From NCBI RefSeq assembly GCF_051401765.1, contig NC_135071.1, positions 12,440,961 through 12,504,960 on the forward strand: DNA of 64,000 bases, written 5' to 3'. The DNA comes from Calliopsis andreniformis (lineage: Eukaryota; Arthropoda; Insecta; Hymenoptera; Andrenidae). The notes beneath the pieces were generated by a model. It saw only the letters and a list, made by a program, of their open reading frames with translations. It made no database searches and was not told where the DNA came from. Position 1 is the first letter of the stretch; each line of letters opens with the position of its first letter. The translations under genes and the position numbers were made by a program. Positions 11,486 through 24,710 of the stretch are shown here, piece after piece.

Positions 11486-14260
11486 TGAAAATGCGACATA
11501 GGTCGTTTCACTTTACAGCCACAGATATATCAATAATATTAATCGAGTACGCTCTCAAAAAGACTAAAGCCACTTGACAATATTCTTATCAAACTGAATT
11601 AACAATACCATTGTAAATACTATCGATCATACGTAAGAGTCTTTAGTAATATCGTTCCTACCTAGCAAATGACTGCAGGTTCTTAGCTATCGGACACTAA
11701 TTGAAGAGAATGATAGACGTAATTATAACTATACTGGTACCTTACATGTTCCGTTTTCCATTAACATCGAATCCAATCAAAATCCAATTAACATCAATCT
11801 CTGCGTATTTAAACCATTCCCATCATTTACACGCACACGTGAAAAAGAGATAAAAAGCTGAGAGAGCTAGGAGTAATTAAAAAATAAGGGAAAGGAATGC
11901 CAATTACATTGTCGCAGGGAGCAGAGGACGAAAGAAATTTAGATACGATGAAAGCAAGAAACCAAGGAACAGAAAAAGAAATCCCCAATTGGTGGATAGA
12001 AGGAGCGCGGAGGGTGAATGAGAGGAGAGAGGGTGAACCGAGGTCGACGTAGGGTTTAGAAGAAAGGGGGTTGAGGAAGGGGAGAGAACCCACGCAGGGA
12101 TCTCCGTAAGTATTATTGTAATTATACACTTAGGTTCATTTCCTGCGTGCCCGCCCTTACAGGGGTTGATAGCATTATATACCGCGGCTCCCTAATAAAA
12201 ATAATAATAAGAGCGTTAAACCGCGGAGGACCGAGCGGAAGTAATGTTCGTCCTTTCTGTTAGCCCATTCCGCGTACCTGTTTCACTCTAACGATGGACA
12301 CCCTACCCCGAAGCAGGAAACCTCTATAATACACGCGTATTAATAATGCTAGTTCTTCTGCGGATACGTACCCCTAAGCGAGCAAATATCTTCCAACAAA
12401 TTTAGTTATTTGAAATTTATTTCTCATTGAGATCTGGTACGGTTCTGAAATTATCAAATTAGGGTATAGAATGCTGTTGTATTATGATTGTTATTATAAT
12501 AAAGAGAATTAAGGAAAATATTTCTTTAGTTAGCTTAAGGTGGTGAAAGTATTGTGATAAATACTGAGTGTCTTAGAGAAACGAAAATTTTAAACACTTG
12601 CTGAATCGATTCGAGTATTAATTTTAGAACCATTTTGGAAAGGAATAAATAGTTATGGAATCGATGTAATATCGTTTCTGGAGAACAGAAACCAAATTCT
12701 ATATGAGTCAGAACCGTTATATTTATAACAGTATATGTAATATTAATATTATTCTCGTAACTATTTCTGTCATAACACAAAAATGACAGTTTAAAACAAT
12801 TTTAAACGTTTTTGGAATCATTTTGACTCCTGAAAACTGAGATAGTAGCTTAAATATTATTATAATTATCAAATATTATTTTCGTAAAAGAGCTCTATAC
12901 ATCCTATGAATTAAAGAAGGTGCATAATATTCTACTTGACATAATACAATGAGGGTGAAGTTAATGACAGAAAATTCAGAAAAATTCTTTCTCAGTATAA
13001 TATTCCTCTTCTCAGCTTATTTACTCCATTCTACAGATTAAGCATATGTTTACAGACGTATTTATGTAAATTCTTTCATAACTTTTCATTTGCTGACGTC
13101 GATTTTTGTTCAATGAATTTTTAAATAATACTGATTGCTAGCTATTGTAAAAAACTTCCTGCATTCATTTTCCACTCGACGAACGTGGTAAATTTCTTTC
13201 ATATTGTTTTTCTACGTGTCGGGAACAGTACAATGTTGGCACTGCAAATCAAAAGCAATTTTTTAGAGAAATTGCTTCCTTGAAAGCTTGAAAACGCAAA
13301 ACGTTCCTGAACCAATATCACAAAATTTGTGTCGAAATAACAGCCGACTACAAGTGGGACAGACACGTTGCATGACTAAAGTCTATATGCGTGTGTTGAT
13401 ATAAAGGTTCCATTAGTATCGTTCGAGCATATGTGCGTGACTAAACCTCCCCCTCCTTTTGCACCTGCTATTAGCAAGTACCACTTCAAGTCCCTACTTC
13501 ACTATATCCTCCCGCGCTTATTTCTTGCCCTAATGTGATCCATCCCTTCGTCCACCTGTGCTTATTTCGAAAGCCACTAATTCGTTTTAGCATAACAGAT
13601 CCACTAACTTCGTAATACGATATTTGTGACTTGAATTTTGCTTCTGATTTATTGCCAGTAATTGAAAGCTTGTCACTGTGTGCTACAGTTTCACGATCAC
13701 TATTCCAGTAGAAATAAAAACACAATCATTATACTGTCGAAATAATTAGATCATGTAGTTGAAGGAAAGATCCAATATTTTGGACATTTTTCACATAAGT
13801 GTCCATACTGTAGATGCATAGCGTATTAAATACGTATGTATCTACTTGTTCCTACTTTTTTATTTTTCATAGTTTACTTACTCCACGAACTTTAACGTTT
13901 GATTACCATGAAATCTTCTATTTATCTTGAATAGTACCTATACGAAGAATCGAAATGATGAGAATAAAAGTACAACATCTAGACCCAGCTTAATACAATT
14001 CTAAGACACTCTACTGATCTCTTCTTAACGACCACTCATTGGTCCCATCCCCATCGATCCCCAATCGATTAACCCTGTCACAGTTGATCAGCTCCAACAC
14101 GTACCACCGAAGATCATTAAAAATTCTCGAGCAACCCGACCTCCTCGGTTCCCTCAGCTCAAAAAGAGAAAAGATAATAACGAGATCCGATCGGCATGAA
14201 AGCCAAGCAATTAAGAGCAGTGGCACGCGTGGCTGAGGAGACTAGGAAGTCGAGAAGACG
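11486..14260. other. Non-coding spacer; purine-rich tract near 11.85-12.1 kb
   Basis: AT-rich sequence without a supported gene. Positions 11840-12110 of the plus strand are strongly A/G-biased (GAGAGAAGG-type runs), which keeps the complementary frames open without coding meaning. A GC-richer patch at 12140-12320 shows no motif I can name. Confidence 0.45.
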
Positions 14261-14720
14261 GCTAATCCCCTTGGAACGAGGGAGGCATCGATAATTCTTC
14301 GCGCGAACTTCCTTCCACCGATGACTCTCGTCTTCGGTCGCGCTCCATAATTTTCAATTTGTGCAAATTAACGTTCCTGTTCTCCGCGCGTCTCCGTCAA
14401 GCACGATAAATAAGGGGGCCAAACGAGTAGTAAATATAAATCAGGAGTGATTGGATGTAAGTGGGGAGCGTTATGTGTCCCTAGCGTCCCGTGTGTGGGA
14501 TCGTCCGCGGCTGTTCTATGGCTGTGGGATACACGTACGTGGCGGACGTAGGCGAGCAGTTCGTGAGACGATGCACTATCCACGTACTTTCACCACCGAA
14601 GGGACACTACCCCGTTTACCGACGTTCCTCCGCCTCGGGAACCCTACTACCACGCGACAGAGACTTTCACGTTCGCAACATATCACGTTATTCTTCTCTC
14701 GTTGGAATTTCTAGCTGACC
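14261..14720. other. CpG-rich block
   Basis: A local CpG-rich segment with frames open on both strands and no recognisable protein. It may be a regulatory region or untranslated exon of an unseen gene. Confidence 0.35.
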
Positions 14721-14968
14721 ATAAATTTACTTCTTTCCCAGTGCATGCTCACTGCTGTTGCCACTTCGATGTGAGGAGCTGGAATTTATGTCGCTCATTT
14801 GTTGCAACAGCGACGTCAGAAATCATCATTTTTGTGAAAGTTTAGGCTAGTACTTTATTTTTACTTTATTTTATTTTTATTGGTGACCCTCGTTGGTTCG
14901 TTTTTCAGGATATTTAATATTTAATGAATCATGAAATACTTCTTGATATAATCATGAAACAGAATTTA

Positions 14969-15192
14969 TTTAACCCTCAATTACACTCAATTTTAAAAAT
15001 GAAATGTTTTGATTAAATTTTGTTGATATCTAATATTTTTAGAATTAATGTGGTGTTAATTGCAGTGTGGAAACGAGGTGTGTCATGTATTCCCAACCTT
15101 CGTTATAATGTCTTTGATATTTAAATAAGAGCTATAATAGAAATATATTACGTAGGCTCTACCAGATTCCGTGTTAATAGTCAAGGGTTAAT
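14969..15192. mobile_element. Possible piggyBac-like MITE (TTAA ends)
   Basis: The segment begins TTAACCCTC and ends AAGGGTTAA, giving an 8-bp inverted terminus including the TTAA target typical of piggyBac-type elements. The internal arms are not convincingly inverted, and TTAACCC motifs occur elsewhere in the window, so chance pairing is possible. Confidence 0.3.
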
Positions 15193-16877
15193 AAATGTAA
15201 TGAAGATACTGACTGGGTTGTTGGTGAAAAATCACATAAAAATCAGAAACAATTTTTTGAATTAGCCTAAGCATATATCTACCAACAATTTCATCGGTCT
15301 AAAAATTAATTACTTTCATATGTCGATTATCTTCTTATTCATTAGATAGAAAAAGAAGGATTGTTCAATCTGTAATCGATTTTTCGACTGACGATTGTCG
15401 ATAGATGATCGTTTAGGCTTATAATATTCTTGTAGCAAATTAGTGATGTCATGTCTAATGTCGAAACTTGTTACAAGATTCATTCTATAAAATAATGAGC
15501 GCATTGGTACAATAAGGACTCGAGGTCATCTCAAGCCCCTCTTGCGAGGATCGACTCAATGCATTTAAGACTTAAAGAATATTTCCTTCAAGTATCAGTC
15601 AAACATCTTTCAAACTCAAAAAATAGAACATTTTGAAACATAGCTTGGCTGCTCCAATTCTGAATATTTTCTCATAACCAGACTTTGGACCCACGCTCTT
15701 CTTGCAGACAACGTTTCAATTGTGTTAAACGTAGCTAAAAGTAATATCATGGTTGCAAGAAAGTATTCTAACGAGGTGGCATTAATTCAATGAAGTTTAA
15801 GGATTCCTGATTAACAGGGACTTTTTTCGTTTATAGTTTAGCATTGCATCGGCTGCTCCTATTGCTTATTTTATCCTACGTGCTATAATTATACCATACT
15901 GCAATCTCTGAAATCGAAGTGCTCTATTTATCGAAGCCGCTTCGCATAGAGACAGCTATATTATAAATTTTAAGCAACATGAATTTTCAATTCTGGGACG
16001 AAGCACGCGGGAGATTTCGAACTTTGTTTAACGAGGTCACATTCAAAATTCTATTTGCGAAACCTAATTTTCTATTATTTCGGGACGACGAAATCAGTGA
16101 AACGAATCAACAAGTTATGCCCGTGTGTTCACCATTTACTATACCTCATTTATTACTAGTTAATCAGACAAGATTAGTTCATTTCAGCATTATTTCGAAT
16201 CCCCATCAGGTTTGATCTTTCCTAAAAATATTTCAAGCTGAAACGAACGAATCTGCATTCCCGTCTAAAACAGGTCATCGCGTGTGCCTGTGGAAGAAAG
16301 GGAGTTATGGTTATGCATGGGAGGTAAAATGATCAGTTGAGCGAGGCCCCCGAGGATGCGTAAATGTGCCGACGATAAGCATCCACGGATGACCTTTTTC
16401 AAACGCGTCCACCTTTCTACCAACCGTACACAGGTGCGCGGTTGTGAGTGGCACAGGTGTAGGCGAGATATCGATTATGTAATCTCGTAGCCTGCAGCCC
16501 CCTACGAACGTCGATGCACGTATACACGCGTGCATCCCCGCTGCTGGCCTGCAGGCCACCCCAATACGGTTCGAGACCAGTCTGTCAAACAGTCTTGACG
16601 TTAATTATCGCCTTACTACCGCTCCACGAAAATACCGAGCGATCCACTTGACGCATACGCCACTCTCCAGATTTCCCTGTACACCTTCTACTCGGCGCAT
16701 CCCATTCTTCCTGCTTCTTAAATATTCCCAACGCTGTTTCCTTGGAACTCGGTTGGAGGGAAGGTAAGAGCAAAGGTGGCCATTAACTGGTTAAATGAAT
16801 CATTAAATGGGGATTCTTTTGTTTGACTTTCGGTCGTTATTCGACATTCTTGCACGACGCATTCTTAACCTACTTTG
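15193..16877. other. Non-coding spacer with a GC-richer patch
   Basis: No supported gene. Positions 16260-16770 are GC-richer, with short minus-strand frames rich in Cys/Arg/His that lack any family motif. The remainder is AT-rich. Confidence 0.4.
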
Positions 16878-16921
16878 TACAGGGTGCAACAAATGTGGCG
16901 TTCGATATTCTGAGGGGTGGT

Positions 16922-17717
16922 GGGATCGATATCGATTCTATCAATACCAGTTCATAAATGATCCAGTATTGATATATAGGTATCAAACAGGCGAATACTA
17001 AAAAGAATTGATATCTCATTGATACTTGCACAAATGTATCGATACCACTTTGATAGTTTCACGAAAGTATTGATACCTTTCGAGGATATTGATATCTGTT
17101 TGATACTTTCATGTTATAAAAGGCTGATAATAAATTCTTGATAATAACAAAGGTGATCTCTTTATATATTGGAGTGTGGTTGTGAGTAGAAGATTTTTTT
17201 ATTAATTAATTATTGAAAATTAATGAATGTGTATATGAATATGTAGATATATATACTTATATATATCGAGACAAAGAATGAAGTGTTTATAGACTTATAA
17301 ATAAAGAAGAAAGATCATTAAGCATGATGCACACAACCATATGTAACAGCAATATAAATTCTTTCTACAAATCATATTTACATTTATTTTGCATAAGTAA
17401 TAAAACATAATTCCTTGTATTATGATATTTCGGTGAAACATTAAATGGGTATGTATATCTAATTTCATTTAACAAATGAGTGTAGCATTTAACAGATGTC
17501 AATTATTTCATTGGGTATCAAACAGGTATTGGTATATTCGTGTAGTATCAAATAAATTTTGATTCGATACAGTATTGCGTTGGTATCACATGAAGAAGCA
17601 TCGACATCAAACATTGATACCAAGTACGTTTTGTTTCAATACTTATCGATACTTCCCGATGAGTACACTAGTAAATAAATTGCTTGAATATTATCAATAG
17701 TATCGGTATCGATCTCC
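16922..17717. mobile_element. GATACC-rich element nested in the composite
   Basis: The left end GGGATCGATATCGATTCT and the right end, in reverse complement GGAGATCGATACCGATACT, form an imperfect terminal inverted repeat. Many variants of GGTATCAAAC and TTGATACT lie below each end, in both orientations. The middle is plain AT-rich sequence. The layout is that of a short non-autonomous DNA element with subterminal repeats. I cannot assign a superfamily. Confidence 0.6.
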
Positions 17718-17727
17718 ATTACTATGT

Positions 17728-17960
17728 GCAGGTTGTTCAACAATAAATACCAGAAACTTTAAAGAGTGATTCTACATGGTAAAATAGAATAAAAACCAAA
17801 AATAACGAAGTTTGAGACTTCATTTCAGAGCTATTAATTCTGAATTGGAATTTTCTGAATTGCACATGAATTCTGAATTGAAACGTAGTCTACTGACTTC
17901 GTTATATTTGACTTGGAACTTATTCTACTGTCTTCGCTATGTTTAACTTGAGACTGAGAT
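17728..17960. repeat. Left half of family B element
   Basis: Starts TGCAGGTTGTTCAACAATA and continues through ACCAGAAACTTTAAAG and the AAATAACGAAGTTTGAGACT block to two GACTTCGTTATATTTGACTT-type units. The order matches the left arm of the complete copies at 8704 and 46675. The right arm is missing. Confidence 0.65.
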
Positions 17961-18639
17961 TCGAAGTGGAGCATAAAATGTTCTATGACATAGCGTTCGT
18001 TTTGACTTCATTTTGCAATAATAATGCCTTAAAGTTAACACATCCATGTACTGAATTAACAGTCAGAGGAATTTTGTAATTTTGCAAATGTATATTGAGG
18101 GGAAGAAATACAGCAAGTAAATCTTAATACATTTTGTTGTAAGTTTTTAGTATATATTATATTTTATTTTGTATAGTTTATAAAAAGCTATAGTTATCAG
18201 AGAGACTTATGTATGTTACTATGTTGGATGTAAGAGTGACTTTAATTTTTAGTTATTTTATTTTATGTATATAGTTATCTCTATGTTTCTTGTAAGAAGC
18301 ATAGATTGTAAGTTTACAAACAATTGTATGGAACAAGAATCTATATTCTTGTATAGAAATCAAGTAAACGTTCTATCTACATTTTGTTGTATCTCTTACA
18401 ATTTAATTTGTATAAAGCTTTAAAGATCCAAGGATACAACAAAATATATTAAAACATATTTGCTCCATTTCTGCCTCCCAATATATGTGCAAAATTATAA
18501 AATTCTCTGATTGTTAGATTATAATATAGATACGTTAAATTTAAGTCATTATTACTGCCAAATGAAGGCAAATCGGACATGATGTCATAGAACAATTTGT
18601 GCACCAATTTGTCGAAGACTATATTTGTTACACCCTGTA

Positions 18640-20250
18640 TTCTCCACAAGTATAGATTAAAGAAAAGGCTTCACCCCTCAAGGGGCCTCACTGTTTCAAA
18701 TATTAAAATAAATTTCTGCAAATACTTAAAAAAGAAATGATTTTCAATTTATCAGTGTTCCTTTTCAAACATCATATTTACCGTGCAGCTTTGAAGTTTA
18801 CTTTGGACCAAGAATCGAAAATATTTATCCTTTATAAAATCCTCTCAAAAAGTAGAAAACGTTTCAGTATATCAAACAGACCCCCTTTCCCCTTTTGTCC
18901 ACTCCCAGGGCTCAGAAAACTTTAATTCGACCCTGATTATTCGTCCCTTTCGATGAAATTCAGTCGTCAGTTTATTCGACAATTTATCATTGGTTTATCG
19001 TCGATTTCGACTCGTGTTCCTTCCTAAATAAAAATTCAATCGCGTTCTATATTCAGAGCTTACAAATCTGACACATGGCAGGTGTGCAACGATCTCGCGC
19101 GAAGCAGTTCGTCCAGATCGTAACTGCAGAAACGATGGGAACTGACTGCATATATCCTCCGTAAAAGAAAAGTTCCGAAAAATTCTTAAAACCGAGGAAG
19201 ATTGCACGAACCTGGCAGATATGCAGTATGTACACTGTAGAAACGGTATAAACTGACGTCAGTTGGCATACGCGGTTGCAAAGACGTCCTGCTGGTACAG
19301 GTAGAAATGCACGACTTATTCAAATATTGAATTCCACGAAAATTCGAGAAATCGGGCCACCAGCTGCATGGCTGGGTAGGATGGATTGTTATCAACATAG
19401 AAGGGACACTGTTTAAACTCCAATTATTAACAAAGCAGGTTCTACTGAGTTCGACTCGGTTCTCTTTATTGACATTTGCTTGTAGCATTTGTCGCTTACA
19501 ATTCGCTTGGACATCTCTCTTCTCTTTACATCCTAAGATTCAGGGAAGATATATTCTTTATATTATTGAGATCCTCGAGTTCAATTTTCAATACAAAATA
19601 TTGAAAAATTGAAATTTGATCTCTGCTTTTAAATAAATTGGATATAATAGCTTCTAATGACTTATTTGAGATATCCTATGTGACTCTATGGCATTAAATA
19701 AATTCCATCCCTTGTTTCCTTTTATAGTAAATTTACCTTTCATAATGGTAGTACAGTATGCAAACAGGAAGCAATTTTCATCTAATTCTCAATGTAATTA
19801 GTATGTTATGCCAAGAATATTCTAAATCAAATTCTCTTGGATCTCTGAAGACACTGTTTCACAATTTTCGTCGTTTTATCGGAAAAGTAACGTTCACTTT
19901 TAACCGTTAATAGCTTATGACGCGGTGAATGTAGCTGAGCAATCGATAATCGCCGCCGCTGTGTCCCTCAAGAGTCGTTACACTTATCAATGCTACTTTT
20001 TCCCTGCAACGTCCAATTTGGTCTTGAAGACACACGATTCCGCACATTTTTCCATGCTGCAATAACGACTCTTCCCAAAAAATATTCAACCTCTTAAAAT
20101 AATTTCTCTTCGATTGGCAACAGCAGAATTCGTTCACCGTTTCAGTTATTTCGAGTGAATATTAACTTAAATGCTGCCACGTTTCATTAGCTAGAAATGG
20201 ATTTTCAAATTATTTTCTAGTACACTTGGTAAAATGGAACAACTGTGAGA
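18640..20250. other. AT-rich non-coding spacer
   Basis: No gene with coding support. Short minus-strand frames at 18.99-19.49 kb and 19.9-20.1 kb lack family motifs and consistent splice sites. Confidence 0.45.
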
Positions 20251-20254
20251 AATC

Positions 20255-20387
20255 AATATTCAACCTAGCAATTTGGTGATGATACTATAAGAAAATAAGT
20301 CGAAAACATATAGAATACAGGTTTTCAATATCATGCTTTGTTTTCGAGAAAATTGACTTTGAATATTAGTCGAGGATGATTGTACTG
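20255..20387 (+). repeat. Dispersed repeat R, left copy
   Basis: Aligns with 20570-20706. Both share a GATACTATAAG/GATTCTATATG block, AAAATAAG, a TTTTCGAGAAAATTGA / TTTTCTAGAGAATTGA block and TTAGTCGAGGA. The two copies flank the exon relic at 20388-20546 in the same orientation. A third copy lies in the intron of the 62-kb gene, at about 61850-61975 in reverse. Confidence 0.55.
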
Positions 20388-20655
20388 AAGTAGAAGTGAA
20401 GATGATGAAAGAAACGTTCAGCAGGACGTCTTCTACTAGCGACACCTGACATAAAGTCATTTGGAACGATACTATCGGCACTAAAGTAGATGCTCAGCTT
20501 GGCGAATCACCCAGCGATTTAATATTTCTAGTCATCACATCAAAAAAATACAGGGTGTTCCAGAACTGCTGAAAGAAGAACCAAAGTTGTGATTCTATAT
20601 GAAAAAATAAGAGGAAAATATAAAATATAATTTCTTAATATTATATACTTCGTTT
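20388..20655 (+). pseudogene. Decayed genomic copy of an exon/intron piece of the 62-kb gene
   Basis: Read on the plus strand, 20388-20497 translates to a diverged form of the end of the exon at 62028-62696, keeping HKVIWNDT and GTKVDAQ. It has an in-frame TGA at 20447-20449, and the splice donor position has changed from GT to CT at 20498-20499. Similarity continues past the exon border into what is intron in the gene (GAT/ATTTCTAG...CATCACATC...TACAGGGTG against TATAGGGTG), up to about 20655. Because intron sequence is included, this is a DNA-level copy and not a processed retrocopy. It cannot be expressed as the original product. Confidence 0.75.
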
Positions 20656-20710
20656 TCTAGAGAATTGATTTTCAATTTTAGTCGAGGACGAGAGTACCGA
20701 AAAACAGTGT
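20547..20710 (+). repeat. Dispersed repeat R, right copy
   Basis: Begins TACAGGGTGTTCCAGAACTG and runs through a GTTGTGATTCTATATG block and GAGGAAAATATAAAATATAA to TTAGTCGAGGACGAG. It overlaps the stretch that is also similar to the intron next to the 62-kb gene's exon. TACAGGGTG is also the end motif of other elements in this window. Confidence 0.55.
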
Positions 20711-23700
20711 TAGACATTTGAGAGGAATATTTCTACTTACAGTAGAAAAAGCCAATAGTCAGACCCTGAATGTTCGCTTTATCTTACGTACCCTTTAAGA
20801 ACCCAAAACTAAAATATACTTCCACTAACACTCATCACAATACAAACTCAATATTCTCAAAAACGAATCACGATATCGACAAACTTATTTAACAAATTTT
20901 CGACTTATTTTTCCACATAAACTTCCACATAATCCTTTATTCCACCATTTCTAGGGCACAGTATATAAAACAAGGAAACACTATCTCTCCACAAACTTGA
21001 CCCACGAACCAAAACAGCGGTAAAATCGTTTCATCCATGCTACCCAAGACGAGACGCACACAGGATCGACACAGGATCGATCGGAACAAAAGAGAAGACG
21101 AAGAGTTTCGCCTCTGAAAAAACGTCCCGACGGTTGTTGCGAGGATGACGGTGAAAGATAGCCGAAAAATCGCAGGAAGAAGCGATTACGTCGGATTCGC
21201 GTTACCGGGCGTAACAGTACGGCTGTAATCTCATCTAGGCACTCAGCTCGTAGCGACGGTTTTTATCCTATTACGTCACATGAATAAACTAAAGACCGTG
21301 GAGTCCGCGACATAGCAGAGGAAAGAGATCGCGGGATTGGGGGTAGGGGTGGGTGAGGTTGGTTCGACGTGTGCCATGGTTTCAAGCTCTGCGGAGGGAC
21401 GCGGGACCAGTCTGCAGAGGGATCGGTGGCTGCGGGAAGATACGTTGAGGGGCGCGCGGGGAGCTGTCAGGGCAGGGGATGTATGTAGGACTCCCAGCCA
21501 GACTGAGTTTCGATTGATTCTGTTTAGATGTCTACTACTTCGCTGTACTTTCTCGGTTACGTCATTGGACGAGCATCGCCGACGACACGGATGACCGAGC
21601 GATCGAGGGTAATCGTTTCCCCCTCGAATCTCGATGATTTTCTAGAGTGCTGAGTGCATGGAACTTGGGTGAGAACGATGCTTCCACTGCGGTGTCCATT
21701 CTTTGAAGGATTTTCTACTGTTCGACTGCTCGCTTCACTCTTTTACCCTGGACGTGTACAGGATTCGCTGAGATCCGTTATTCAAGTTACTTGGAAACTG
21801 TTTGTTGTGTGGAAAAATGTTTCAGGTAAAAGTTGTAAGGTGTGAATAGGGATACATTATTTTGTGATTAGATTTTTGCTATTTTGCTTTTTTATCGATG
21901 TGTGGAGGTCTGGGTTAGGTTTATAACTTTATGATTGGTTTCTTGCTATTTTGCTTTTTTGTCGATATATGAAGGTCTCTTTGAGTTTTTCAATTGTAAT
22001 GTGTGAAATTCGACCCTGTAAATAGAGAGAGCATTAAACGTTGAGTAAAAAGCTGTTAGGGTGTATGGGTTCAAAGGCAGATAACCACTGAGATATTCTT
22101 TAAATGATTTTTAATGTAGTTTCAAGTATTTTGGGTGCTAAATTCTGGTGAATTAGCCTGTACATGCTACAATGTTGCATGTATTTCTTTACTAAGCTTA
22201 AAATTTAGAATATAACTCTGAAATATTTGGTAAAAAGGTATAGAAAGTGACTTATCCATACGTTTTATGGAATTATAAATTTGGTGTTATCATGCTTTAT
22301 TGTTTATTTTCGCTTAAGAAGGTATTCCCACTTGTAGGCATCGATTTTTGAAGATTTTTAAAGTAAGGAATTATTCTATATTTATAGGCTAAGAGTTCTC
22401 AGACTTTTCTGATATATTTAATCATTTTCAATTATTTGAAATTTTTTGTTTCACAGTATTTTAACATTATGTAAGTTTAACTCACATCTTAGAAAAATAA
22501 CGAAAAAATTGAAGGATGCAAGTGTTGGTAGAAGGTATGCAAGATAAACGATGGATACACGGTATGTGTAACATATGTGACAAAGGAAACTTGTGTCCAA
22601 TGAAAATGTATGACCCAAACTTTCGATGTCTTTTTTATCGTCACCTTATATTTCAAATGTATCGAAACACTTCTCCAGCCTACCATCCTGTTCATGTATA
22701 ATGTATGGTTCTTTCTGGGCTACTAAATTTCTTACTTCTTCCCATTGTTGTGATATTGATGTACAAAGTTCTTCAGAAACATTTATATTCCCAGTATAAT
22801 TCAATGAATTTCATTAGCACATCATTCACTCGAAATTTTTATTCATCTGTTTGGTGATTAGTTTACATTTACATTATATTTCTTTCTAATTATATGTTTC
22901 ATAAAATTATGCCCACACCTTAGGTGCAGCTAGCTTTATAAATACAATCTCTGATCAAAATATGAAATGGCTTCTGAGAAATTTCTATGATAAGTTACAG
23001 AAGAACTTATGTGTAATACTAAATGCTATAAATCAAGTACCCTAATAGATACGAGAATGTTTAGGCCTTCCATCGTGGAACAAGGCATCAAATCTTGATG
23101 GATTCAGTAGAAAAGGGTCATCCCCGTTCAGGGTCAGACTGAACAGAAAACTAGGCTCTGGAAAAAGCTGCAATACAGGCCCATAGTTATTAGAAAAAAT
23201 TATAGTTTCAAAATTGTCATATTTATTGCATCATATGTATGTACAAGATCCAAGCATAGTACCATTTTTGTACCATTTTTGTATTCAGTAACGAACTCCC
23301 ATTTGGCCAACATAGTTGGCTAAAAACTACCCTAACTCTTAAGTACCTTCACTATTTAGACTTACGTGTGTAAGTGGCTTTGTGAGATAGATTTCTACCC
23401 CATCCAAAAGCTGCAAATATCTGTGCAAGCTTTATATTTAAAAGCTTAAAATAAAATAAACTTAACCATTACTCTCCTAAACTATAGAAAAAGGCAGTAA
23501 TTACAGAAAAATGTAAAATTGAAATTTTGCATTTTTGGATATATTTGAACATGTTGTGTCTTGATTTAATGCAAAGTAGGAATAAAATATTTGTATTACA
23601 TACTGCTTTTTTTCATAGTTGGACAGTACTGAAATTACATGGTATCACAATGACAAAGCAACAATAGTGTCAGAGTTTTGAATGCAAATATTACGCGTGG

Positions 23701-23836
23701 GGTAGAAGTCTTTTTCTTAAATCCTTCTTTTTGTCTCAAATTGACACTTTTCAAAAATCATTCGAAAATTGAAATAAATAGCGTTAGAGTTAACCAAGGT
23801 CTCAATGTGATCCTGCGTTGGCCACAAGGAAAAGAT
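20711..23836. other. Spacer with CpG-rich block at about 21.0-21.6 kb
   Basis: Positions 21010-21600 are GC- and CpG-rich, with an open plus frame at 21337-21594 that is Arg/Gly-rich and has no recognisable motif. A GTAAAAGTT-type donor follows TTTCAG near 21826, so an untranslated first exon is conceivable but unproven. The rest is AT-rich without a supported feature. Confidence 0.4.
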
Positions 23837-24681
23837 CAGAGCTGGGGAAAATAGCTATTTGAAATAGAAAATTGCCATACATATTTCTATTTCATCAAAC
23901 GATACGTGATATTATAAATAAAATATTTCTTTGAGACAATTGTGATCGATGAAATAAACAATACTTCAAACAGTTATTTCAATACAACACTCACAGAAAT
24001 AGTATTTGAAATAATTACTTCATTTGTTATACATGGAAATACTATTTCATTAGTAACCTATTTGAAATAGTTTTGAAATGGTGTGTTTTATTAATTACTG
24101 AAATAGTAACGATAGCGATATGAAGAAAAATAAGGAGGAATGAAAAAAAATGAACGCAGCAGAATAAAAAGATATCATGTGTAAGAAACAACGAAACTGA
24201 ATGAGAAGTATAAATGACATAAACGTAGATGGTATTTATTAGGTGAAATATTTCAGTTGTCACTATCTCTACTAATCAACCTCAAATATTCCTTAGCTCT
24301 GTAGCTAAGTAAAAACAGTTACATATCATATATGCAGAATATAGAAATATTTCAACTGCCACTCCACCTACGTACTTAGATATACGCTTATACAGATGCT
24401 ATTAGAAACAGTCTAGCGAAATAATATTTATTAAGTGAAATATTTCGATTTTATATCAGAGGTCCAAAGTGACCCAAGTCCTTTTCTCTTATTTTTCAAG
24501 AGAGTCAAAAAGCAAACTATTAAATTTCCTTCACTTATAACATAATTAAACTAAATTCCTGTTACTCTAATAAAACGAAGGGAAAGCAGTAAGGTCCTGT
24601 AAAAGGCTTAATTTTAAAGAAAATAGACTTGGGTTACTCTGACTCTCAGATACAGAATTGCCCAAGTATTCCCCAGCTCTG
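23837..24681. mobile_element. hAT-like non-autonomous element
   Basis: The ends are inverted copies of CAGAGCTGGGGAA (left 23837, right complement ending 24681), resembling the CAGNGNTGGG ends common in hAT elements. Both ends are followed by several TTGAAATAG / CTATTTGAAAT units in both orientations. No transposase frame is present. The 8-bp flanks (GAAAAGAT and GATAAGCC) match at only 5 of 8 positions, so a target duplication is not clean. The right end lies about 30 bp from the splice donor of the exon at 24711-24872. Confidence 0.65.
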
Positions 24682-24710
24682 GATAAGCCGATAAGATGAC
24701 GATTACTTAC

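Larger units (their letters stand above)
16878..18639. mobile_element. Composite nested DNA element with TACAGGGTG ends
   Basis: The left end reads TACAGGGTGCAACAAATGT. The right end, in reverse complement, reads TACAGGGTGTAACAAATAT. These are inverted termini flanked by TA, about 1.76 kb apart. Inside lie a GATACC-rich palindromic element (16922-17717) and a left half of family B (17728-17960). No transposase frame was seen. The pairing of ends is visible in the sequence; the idea that they delimit one original element that later took insertions is inference. Confidence 0.55.
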
